Source: Streptococcus parasanguinis
Lineage (GTDB): Bacteria > Bacillota > Bacilli > Lactobacillales > Streptococcaceae
Assembly: GCA_905188195.1 (NCBI GenBank)
Contig: CAJJKY010000002.1
Location: forward strand, 189,557 to 253,556
DNA: 64,000 bases
Reading direction: 5' to 3'
Notes under the pieces: generated by a model
Database searches by the model: none
Told to the model about the DNA's origin: nothing
The model's input: only the letters and a program-made list of their open reading frames with translations
Program-made: the position numbers and the translations under genes
Part shown: piece after piece, positions 37,801 through 45,700 of the stretch
Numbering within the stretch: position 1 is the first letter of the stretch
Layout: every line of letters begins with the position of its first letter

Positions 37801-39578
37801 CGGTCTCAGCGTCTGAATCAGTGTCAACGTCCGAATCGGTTTCTGTATCTGAATCGGTGTCTATTTCTGAATCAGTATCAGCCTCAGAATCTGTATCTAC
37901 ATCTGAATCAGTGTCTGCATCTGAATCAGCATCGACATCCGAATCAGTGTCTGCATCAGAGTCATTGTCAGCGTCTGAGTCAGCATCAGCCTCTGAATCA
38001 GTATCTACATCTGAGTCAGCATCAACCTCTGAATCAGTCTCAGCGTCTGATTCAGTTTCAACGTCCGAATCTGCGTCTACATCAGAATCAGTTTCAACGT
38101 CTGAGTCAGCGTCAACTTCTGAATCGGTCTCAACCTCTGAGTCAGCATCAGCCTCTGAGTCATTGTCAGCATCGTTGAGTAGCTCAGTCTCAGAAAGTCA
38201 GTCAGTCTCTGCTTCAGAGTCAGTTTCGACATCCGAGTCAGCGTCTGAGTCAGCATCTGTGTCTGAATCAATGTCTACATCTGAATCAGTTTCAGCCTCT
38301 GAGTCGACATCAACATCCGAGTCAGTCTCAGCGTCTGAATCAGTATCAACGTCAGAATCAGTGTCGACATCCGAGTCATTGTCCGCGTCCGAGTCAGTCT
38401 CAACGTCTGAATCAGTGTCTACATCTGAATCGGTATCGGCGTCTGAGTCAGTTTCTTCGTCTGAGTCAGCGTCCACGTCCGAATCAGCCTCTACTTCTGA
38501 ATTAGTCTCGACCTCTGAGTCGGTATCTGCATCTGAATCAGTTTCTGTATCTGAATCGGTTTCTACTTCAGAATCAGTCTCGACTTCAGAGTCAGTCTCG
38601 ACGTCTGAGTCAGTTTCAGTCTCTGAATCAGCATCAACGTCTGAATCAATCTCGACATCTGAATCATTGTCGGCATCGTTGAGCACCTCAGTATCAGAAA
38701 GTCAGTCAGTGTCTGCATCAGAATCCGTTTCGACATCCGAGTCAGTTTCAATATCAGAATCAGTGTCTACGTCCGAATCATCATCAGCCTCAGAATCAGT
38801 ATCTACATCTGAATCAGTGTCGACATCCGAGTCAGCATCAACCTCGGAATCAGTATCTGCTTCTGAATCAGTATCAACGTCGGTATCGGTTTCTACATCT
38901 GAATCAGTATCAACATCAGAATCAGCATCAACGTCTGAATCAGCATCAACGTCTGAATCAATCTCGATATCTGAATCATTGTCAGCATCGTTGAGCACCT
39001 CAGTATCAGAAAGTCAGTCAGTTTCGACTTCAGAGTCAGCATCTACATCAGAATCTGTCTCAACGTCCGAATCAGTGTCTACCTCTGAATCGGTGTCTAC
39101 ATCAGAATCAGTTTCAACTTCAGAATCAGCGTTAACTTCAGAATCAGTGTCTACGTCTGAATCAATCTCGACATCTGAATCATTGTCAGCCTCGTTGAGC
39201 AGTTCAGTATCAGAAAGCCAGTCAGTCTCTACTTCGCTTTCAGTTTCGACATCAGTCTCTGCATCTGAGTCAGCATCATTGAGTACCTCTGCACCTGAAT
39301 CAACTTCAACATCAGTAAGTACTTCAGTTTCAGTGAGTCAATCACAATCAGGATCAACATCTGGTAGCGGTTCATACTCTAACTCAATGAGCCAATCAAT
39401 TTCTCATTCAGAGTCATTGTCTGCATCAGAATCAGCAAGTGGATCACAAAAACACAGCCAATCTGTGGCCCTTCCAAATACTGGCGAAACAGGATCTGTA
39501 ACATCAGCCCTTCTTGGGGTTGTTACAGGGTTAGCTGGAATTGCTGGACTTACCCGACGTAAAAAGAAGGGGAACTGA
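31851..39578 (+). CDS. Serine-rich repeat glycoprotein adhesin 2, Ig-like/Siglec-type head
   Basis: A 2,575-residue accessory-Sec substrate with the same signal type (YKLIKSGKNWVRAS, cleavage near VFAEE at about residue 88). A short Ser-rich region (about 118-175) is followed by a helical segment (about 190-275), then beta-rich domains (about 280-785), and then ~1,750 residues of SRR ending in LPNTG and RRKKKGN. The head contains two copies of a small domain (FVNDTSNLAQAEKEKV...VTITYKDNTTN near 425-475 and LTALTDADKSKV...VTITYKDSTTN near 730-780) flanking Ig-like sequence (TVETRLLEKAYTQ, ATRPEVTAKL, VVTFTATDDSGK). This resembles the Siglec-plus-Unique arrangement of GspB/Hsa-type adhesins, but I do not see the canonical YTRY sialic-acid motif, so glycan binding is only possible. 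Confidence 0.92.
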   Translation: MFFKRSKGDFRETERITRYKLIKSGKNWVRASVSRLGLFRVMRGGVDEKIVVQYEASSHSMPADLVKGMVVLGALAGATTVANPVFAEENEMNATVGSEISPSTGVAGSDSLVLGTTSTTDSVSASQSISESISFSESASESVSLSQSLSLSESHVVSASASPSTSEIASSTLSEKDAIHVATSETSEKVAEAQNTRSEDQVKRLQVLALDLYTYRAQALEIPGTESAIESGDLALEAIRTGLSNPAIQMDAVESQAKSARNRLVNAVLRATSGQRDPRNGNRIDTDTSLRAPQYNLGPANNALISVYNSDYINQVYKVVETNPTRNNIKSIGYASGSDRVNGIYVPQTSALKNSAAVFNIVGTVGQTEVVTPGKIYNVSFVVTNTANQSVTRTLRIQVLPQNDGIRNPITTVTTSTFVNDTSNLAQAEKEKVWEAFKTANPNIATSKDFKSYSVSSSGVVTITYKDNTTNDVTAPVKRLAAPTVETRLLEKAYTQTPVTVTGAEPGSTVVLYNNDDEIGTAVADASGQAIVTPNVPLQTGGVTAKARILYGDHAVYSDASNMVAVTDATRPEVTAKLTVDGVEPKSTPLEGGGKNYIIYAGDDAVVTFTATDDSGKLKEMKVVARADLNDNALNGNFFGGSQYGTGDIAPITGDITATSANPATITTTIHLKDDLYHTYRNTWQRNVAAIDNASNMNRPNGLGEIRITQGRLADRTPGVAPTSTIQVTSLTALTDADKSKVIAAVSAVNPEVANRIKSYTVNSDGTVTITYKDSTTNVVAVKLSDSDHSQSVSNSQSASAKTSQSISQSLSAKQSQSVSAQQSVSLSQSLSSVRSQSLSASLSQSASASVSAQASLSRSQSLSKEISQSQSASTSQSVSTRKSESVKVSESASASVSALQSASVSASVSKVVSQSISSSTSASTSASVSVSQSVSASLSQSVSASLSQSTRESASKSVSQSQSESASVSLSESARKSASLSTSVLESQSASTSVSVSTSESVSTSESVSTSESASASESVSTSESASSSESVSTSESASSSESVSTSESVSASESVSTSESVSTSESVSTSESVSASESASTSESASTSESVSASESVSTSESVSTSESVSTSESVSASESASTSESASASESVSTSESVSTSESVSTSKSVSASESVSTSESASTSESISTSESASASESVSTSESVSVSESVSTSESVSASESVSASESVSISESVSTSESVSTSESVSTSESVSTSESVSTSESVSVSESVSTSESVSASESVSTSESVSTSESVSTSESISTSESLSASLSTSVSESQSVSASVSVSTSESVSMSESASTSESASTSESASASESASTSESASTSELVSTSESVSTSESVSTSESVSTSESVSASESVSTTESVSTSESVSTSESASVSESVSTSESASASESVSTSESVSVSESVSTSESVSTSESVSTSESVSVSESASASESVSESASTSESASTSESVSTSESVSASESVSTSESVSASESISTSESVSVSESASASESASTSESVSTSESASTSESVSASASVSVSESVSTSESVSVSESVSTSESVSVSESVSTSESVSVSESVSTSESVSTSESVSVSESVSTSESVSTSESVSTSESVSTFESASASESLSTSESVSTSESASTSASASTSESVSASESVSTSESVSASESASTSESVSASESVSVSESVSTSESASTSESVSTSESASASESASVSESVSASESVSASESVSTSESVSVSESVSTSESVSVSESVSTSESNSTSESLSASLSSSVSESQSVSASESASASESVSTSESVSTSESVSVSESVSISESASTSESASTSESVSTSDSVSTSESASTSESVSASESASTSGSVSTSESVSASESASAFESASTSESASASESVSTSESVSESESVSMSESVSTSESVSVSESVSTSESVSTSESASASASESASTSESASASESVSVSESVSAFESVSVSESVSTSESVSTSESVSASESVSTSESVSVSESVSISESVSASESVSTSESVSASESASTSESVSASESLSASESASASESVSTSESASTSESVSASDSVSTSESASTSESVSTSESASTSESVSTSESASASESLSASLSSSVSESQSVSASESVSTSESASESASVSESMSTSESVSASESTSTSESVSASESVSTSESVSTSESLSASESVSTSESVSTSESVSASESVSSSESASTSESASTSELVSTSESVSASESVSVSESVSTSESVSTSESVSTSESVSVSESASTSESISTSESLSASLSTSVSESQSVSASESVSTSESVSISESVSTSESSSASESVSTSESVSTSESASTSESVSASESVSTSVSVSTSESVSTSESASTSESASTSESISISESLSASLSTSVSESQSVSTSESASTSESVSTSESVSTSESVSTSESVSTSESALTSESVSTSESISTSESLSASLSSSVSESQSVSTSLSVSTSVSASESASLSTSAPESTSTSVSTSVSVSQSQSGSTSGSGSYSNSMSQSISHSESLSASESASGSQKHSQSVALPNTGETGSVTSALLGVVTGLAGIAGLTRRKKKGN
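34207..39470 (+). repeat. SRR region of adhesin 2 with six punctuation modules
   Basis: Mostly SESVSTSE/SESASASE hexa- and dodecapeptide variants. A distinct module encoding LSASLS(S/T)SVSESQSVS recurs at about 35721, 37161, 38163, 38667, 38979 and 39183, dividing the SRR into super-repeats that shorten toward the C-terminus (spacings about 1,440, 1,002, 504, 312 and 204 bases). Confidence 0.88.
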
Positions 39579-39604
39579 TCTAGTAGGAAATATCATTTTT
39601 TTCG

Positions 39605-39633
39605 AGTGAATCTCATAGGAGATTCACTTTTTT
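39605..39633 (+). terminator. Terminator after SRR adhesin 2
   Basis: AGTGAATCTC and GAGATTCACT form a perfect stem around ATAG, followed by six Ts. Confidence 0.9.
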
Positions 39634-39717
39634 ACTAGTAGAATGAAGTATTTTTAATGTGTTACAAAAAAATTTGAAAATTAAACGATAATATATAAGT
39701 TTTTTGTAGCAAATTAC

Positions 39718-39745
39718 TTGAATCTACGTAGTATTGCTGTATAAT
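39718..39745 (+). promoter_or_regulatory. Promoter of SRR adhesin 3
   Basis: TTGAAT at 39718-39723 and TATAAT at 39740-39745 are 16 bases apart; TTACTT overlaps at 39714-39719, as near the other SRR promoters. The ATG at 39776 is preceded by GTAAGGGGA. Confidence 0.7.
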
Positions 39746-39775
39746 GAATAATGACTACAATGTAAGGGGAATATC

Positions 39776-42700
39776 ATGCAATTTAAGCGTTCAAAAGGAA
39801 ACTTTCGTGAAACAGATCGTGTCGTACGCTTCAAATTAATTAAATCAGGAAAAAATTGGCTTCGAGCATCAACAGCTGCTCTAGGCCTCTTTCGCGTGGT
39901 GCGTGGGCAAGTGGAGGAGACCATCATTGCCAACGTACAGCAAGATCAAATAGAAAGTCAAAAGCATAACCAAGCCTTCTTAAAAGGGTTGATTACGGTA
40001 GGGACTGTTTTTGGTGGTGCTGTGCTTGCTACGACAGCTAAGGCGGAGGATGCAACATCACTTGCACCAACGGTTTCTGAGACAAAAGAGGAAACTTTGG
40101 CAGAAGTGGATAGTGTGGTTTTAGCGAAAACTTCAAGCCAGCCTTCAGAATCCAGCTCTGTTTCAGGATCAACCAGCCTTTCTACATCTGAGAGTGCGTC
40201 TGCTTCGATCAGTGAATCCACGTCTTTATCTTTGAGCGAAGTTGGATCAACTGCATTATCAACAGCACTTAGCGAGTCTACCCAAGCTCTAGAGTCAGAA
40301 GCAGGTATTGAAGAGCCAACTAGTTTAGAAGAAGACACTGTTTTAGAACAAAATACCTCTGAAGCTGAATTGCTTCAAGAAATTGCAGGGAATTACGCAT
40401 CTAAAATGACGGACAACGATCGCCGAGCAGTGGTCGAAGCGGTCATTAACAAAGTGCAGGCTGAAGTGGCTGCAAGCAATAACTTGATCCACACCAATGC
40501 CAGTGCGCAAGCTTATGCTGACCAGCGCGATCGTTTGGAGAAAGCTGTCGATGAGATGATGACGACCTTGACAGCTGCAGGTTTTGTGGGAAATACGAAT
40601 ATAGATGGGAAACCTGCGATCTCTGCTCAGTTGGCTCCTCTAGCTGAGGAAACATACTTGGCTGATGATGTATTGGATATGACCCCGAACCCAGAAGATC
40701 CCAATGGTGCGAGTGTAGAAGATCCTACACTTGACACACCAGGATATGCTAAGGATCCTCATCTAGATAAAGATCTCTTAAGATTTTCGCCTGAAGAGTT
40801 GAAAAATTTTTTAGGTGAACCCTACACCAATCGTTATACATTTGGTATTTGGGACTTTGTGAATAAACAAGGAGAGTCACTTGGTTACTATGCGACCATG
40901 TCGATTGATATCAGTGAGATAGACCCGGAAAAGCATAAGGCAATGGATGTTTATTTCCGCATTGTTCGGAAATCAGATGGGGCTGAAATTTTTTCACAAA
41001 CTGTATCTCCAGAAGGATATGGCCAAGATATTCAATTACCAAAAGAAGTACTGATTGGTCAGGCTCCCTTTGGGAACAAGGTTTTTAATTCGAAACCTAC
41101 TACAGGTAATGGGACTTTTGGAATGCTGACGAATTTTATTCCGGAACAGGCTTTCTTATTCCGGAGTATTTATGATGTCATGACGCCTGAGAATCAGGGG
41201 CAATTGATTAGGACGTATCCTAGTATCAAAATTCCATCTATGATGGGACAACAATCGACCTTCTATAGAGAAGTGGACCCGAATGGTAGATGGTTTAATG
41301 GGGAATATGAACCAACGGGGAAAGAAAGATCCTTACTAGAGTATAGAATCTACGGATTGGAAGGTCAGCATTATACAGCTTCCAATCCACGCGAATTTCC
41401 TGGTTATGTACAGGTCCCAGCGCACACCGTGTTCCCGAATCGTAAAAGTGGGGTGTTCGATAATAGTAAGAATGGGAAATCAAGAGTTGAACTATTAGGG
41501 GATGCGCGTGAGCATTTTATAAGAAGTGAAGTTGTTCCAACCAGTCAAAACGGTGACTACATCCTTCGTTACTACGTTCTGGATCCTTCCAAAGTCTATA
41601 ACGTTTCGAATCTCGATGTCGGGAATGAGCCGGTATTTGACAAGTATACCCTTGTTTATGAAAAAGAGTTTAAACAAGATTCCTCAGATGCCCTTTCTGA
41701 TTTAGGCGGAACGCGTAAAGTTGAAAGTAGGAACAAAGATTATTTCTTGAATGTTACGCCAAAACGAGTGGATGATCGTCATTTTGAGTTGGAGATTACC
41801 GGATGGTTTTCGGCTAAGGAAACAGTGACCTATACTGATGAAAATACAGGGAAAGAATACACGGTTCCAAAACCATTCACAGAGCTTCCAAAATCAGCTT
41901 TCCTAAGTAACAATCAGACTATGATTGTTGGGAAAGATGCGTCTCCTCAAGGAGCAGAAGGCTTTTCTAACTTTAAACAAACCATTCAAAAAATGGTGGT
42001 TTCAAATCCACTGACGAGCGTGAACTATTATTATCGGAAAATGACATCGTCAGAATCTGCATCACAGTCTCAAAGTTTCTCAGCTTCAACGTCAGCATCT
42101 CTAGTTTCAGATTCGATTTCATCTTCTCAATCTGTATCGGCTAGTGAGTCCGTTTCCTTGTCGCAAGCATCTAGCTCCGCCAGTCAGTCTGAGTCCTTGG
42201 TTCAGGCATCAGTCTCCGCAAGTCAATCAGAATCCTTGGTTCAATCCTCGGTTTCCGCAAGTCAGTCAGACTCGTTGATTCAGGCATCAGTCTCAGCCAG
42301 CCAGTCTGAATCACTGGTTCAATCGTCAGTTTCTGCGAGCCAGTCGGAGTCGTTGGTTCAGGCATCGGTTTCAGCTAGCCAATCCGAATCGTTAGTACAA
42401 GAATCTGTATCGGCAAGTCAATCAGATTCGCTAGTTCAAGAGTCGATTTCAGCCAGTCAATCAGACTCGTTGATTCAAGCCTCAGTCTCCGCTAGCCAGT
42501 CAGAGTCACTGGTTAAAGAATCAGTTTCTGCCAGTCAGTCAGATTCATTGGTTCGAGAGTCAGTTTTCGCTAGTCAGTCAGAGTCACTGGTACAAGCCTC
42601 CGTATCTGCCAGTCAGTCAGACTCCTTGATTAAAGAATCAGTTTCCGCTAGTCAGTCAGAGTCATTGATTAAAGAATCCGTATCAGCCAGCCAGTCAGAT

Positions 42701-45700
42701 TCATTGGCTCAAGCATCCGTTTCTGCAAGCCAATCAGAGTCACTAGTTAAAGAATCAGTTTCTGCCAGTCAGTCAGATTCATTGGTTCGAGAGTCAGTTT
42801 CAGCTAGTCAGTCAGAGTCACTGGTACAAGCCTCCGTATCTGCAAGTCAATCAGATTCCTTGATTAAAGAATCTGTATCAGCGAGTCAGTCAGATTCCTT
42901 GATTAAGGAGTCAGTATCAGCGAGTCAGTCAGATTCCTTGGTTCAAGCCTCGGTTTCAGCCAGCCAGTCTGAGTCGTTGGTTCAGGCATCTGTATCGGCA
43001 AGTCAATCCGATTCGTTGGTACAAGACTCCGTTTCAGTCAGTCAGTCTGAGTTGTTGATTCAGGAATCCGTATCTGCCAGCCAGTCTGAGTCGTTGATTC
43101 AAGCCTCAGTTTCAGCCAGTCAGTCAGAATCTTTGGTTCAATCGTCGGTTTCAGTAAGTCAGTCAGAGTCTTTGCTTCAGGAATCCGTTTCGACCAGCCA
43201 GTCTGATTCCTTGGTTCAAGAATCAGTTTCTTCAAGCCAATCTGAGTCGCTGGTTCAAGAGTCGATTTCAGCGAGTCAATCAGATTCACAATCAAAAGCA
43301 GCATCAGCATCTAAGAGTGAGTCTGAAAAAGCCTCTAAATCTGCTTCGTTGAGTCAGTCGGTATCCTTATCTAATTTAGCATCTAGATCAATTTCTGTGT
43401 CTCAATCGCAGTCAACATCGGCGGTTGGATCGGAGGAAGTGGTTTCTCAACTGATTTCCTTGTCACAATCTATTTCGATGAGCAAAAAGCTGTCAGAATC
43501 CGTTTCGTTGAGTCAGTCAGAGTCTTTGCTTCAGGAATCCGTATCGGCAAGTCAATCCGATTCCTTGATTCAGGCATCTGTATCGTCTAGCCAATCAGAA
43601 TCCCTGGTTCAAGCGTCAGTTTCTGCAAGCCAATCCGACTCGTTGGTTCAAACATCGGTATCGGCCAGTCAGTCTGAATCGTTGGTTCAGGAATCGGTTT
43701 CCGCAAGTCAGTCAGAGTCCTTGATTAAAGAATCTGTATCCGCCAGTCAATCAGACTCGCTGGTTCAGGCATCTGTATCGGCCAGCCAGTCCGAGTCCTT
43801 GATTAAAGAATCTGTATCCGCAAGTCAATCAGAATCCTTGGTTCAAGAGTCCGTTTCGGCAAGTGAATCAAATTCATTGACTCAAGAATCGATCTCAGCA
43901 AGTCAATCAGAGTCGTTGGTTCAAGAGTCCGTTTCGGCAAGTGAATCGAATTCATTGGCTCAAGAATCGATCTCAGCAAGCCAATCAGATTCTTTGGCTC
44001 AATCGTCTGTTTCAGCCAGTCAGTCCGAGTCGTTGGTTCAAGCCTCAGTATCGGCTAGCCAATCCGAGTCGTTGGTTCAGGCATCGGTATCAGAGAGTCA
44101 ATCAGAGTCATTGATTCAGGAATCTGTATCGGCCAGTCAATCCGATTCCTTGGTTCAGGAGTCTGTATCAGCTAGCCAATCCGAATCCTTGGTTAAAGAA
44201 TCAGTCTCAGCTAGCCAGTCTGAGTCGTTAGTACAAGAATCAGTTTCAGTAAGTCAATCACAATCTACTTCTGATGTCGAATCCAAGTCTCAAATTACAG
44301 AATCTATGTCCTTTTCTCGTTCTGATTCAATGAGTCAGTCAGAATCGCAAGTATCGACTGATTTACAATCAACATCAATGAGTCAATCAGAGTCGCTTGT
44401 TCAAGAGTCTGTTTCAGCCAGTCAGTCCGATTCCTTGGTTCAGGAGTCTGTATCAGCCAGTCAATCAGACTCGTTGGTTCAGGAATCAGTTTCAGCTAGC
44501 CAATCAGAATCACTGGTTCAAGAGTCGATCTCAACTAGTCGATCCGAATCTTTGGTTCAAGAATCAGTTTCGGCAAGTCAGTCAGGATCCTTGGTTCAGG
44601 CATCGATATCTGCCAGCCAGTCTGAGTCTTTGATTCAAGCATCCGTATCGGCAAGTGAATCAAATTCATTGGTTCGAGAATCGATCTCGGCTAGCCAATC
44701 CGATTCCTTGGTTCAGGAATCTGTATCTGCCAGTCAGTCAGACTCGCTGATTCAAGAATCCGTTTCAGCAAGTCAATCTGAATCCTTGGTACAAGCATCC
44801 GTTTCAGCTAGTCAATCAGATTCACAATCAAAGGCAGTATCAGTATCTAAGAGTGAATCTGAAAAAGCCTCGAAATCAGTTTTGTTGAGTCAGTCGGAAT
44901 CCTTATCGAATTTAGTATCCAAATCAATTTCTGTGTCTCAATCGCAATCGACATCAGCGGTTGGATCGGAGGAAGTGGTTTCTCAACTGATTTCCTTGTC
45001 ACAATCTATTTCGATGAGCAAAAAGCTGTCAGAATCAGTTTCCGCTAGTCAGTCAGATTCGTTGGTACAAGAATCCGTTTTAGCCAGTCAATCAGACTCG
45101 TTGGTACAAGAATCCGTTTTAGCCAGTCAATCAGACTCATTGATTCAAGCATCAGTTTCTGCAAGTCAATCAGAATCCTTGGTTCAGGAATCAGTTTCGG
45201 CGAGTGAGTCCGATTCCTTGGTACAAGAATCCGTTTTAGCCAGCCAATCAGAATCTCAGATTCAAGCATCAGTTTCTGCAAGTGAGTCAGATTCGTTGGT
45301 TCAGGAATCAGTTTCTGCGAGTGAATCGGAATCATTGGTTCAGGAGTCTGTATCGGCCAGTCAATCAGAGCCGCTAGTCCAAGAGTCGATTTCCGTTAGT
45401 CAATCAGACTCGTTAGTCCAAGCATCCGTTTCAGCAAGTCAATCTGAATCCTTGGTTCAAGAGTCCGTTTCGACTAGCCAATCCGAGTCATTGGTTCAGG
45501 AATCCGTATCTGCCAGTCAATCACAATCTACTTCTGATGTCGGATCTAAGTCTCAAATTACAGAATCTATGTCCTCTTCTCGTTCTGATTCAATGAGTCA
45601 GTCTGAATCGCAAGTATCGACTGATTTGCAATCAACATCATTGAGTCAATCAGAATCGTTGGTGCGAGAGTCAGTTTCTGCGAGTGAATCGGAATCATTG

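Noticed and set aside
36721..38178. Plus-strand frames rich in His, Gln, Leu and Arg inside adhesin 2
   Set aside because: Frame-shifted reading of the SRR repeats; composition and position explained by the real gene.
34814..38998. Several minus-strand frames rich in Asp/Glu/Ser/Val opposite adhesin 2
   Set aside because: Antisense shadow of SES/SVS codon repeats; they follow the repeat period exactly.
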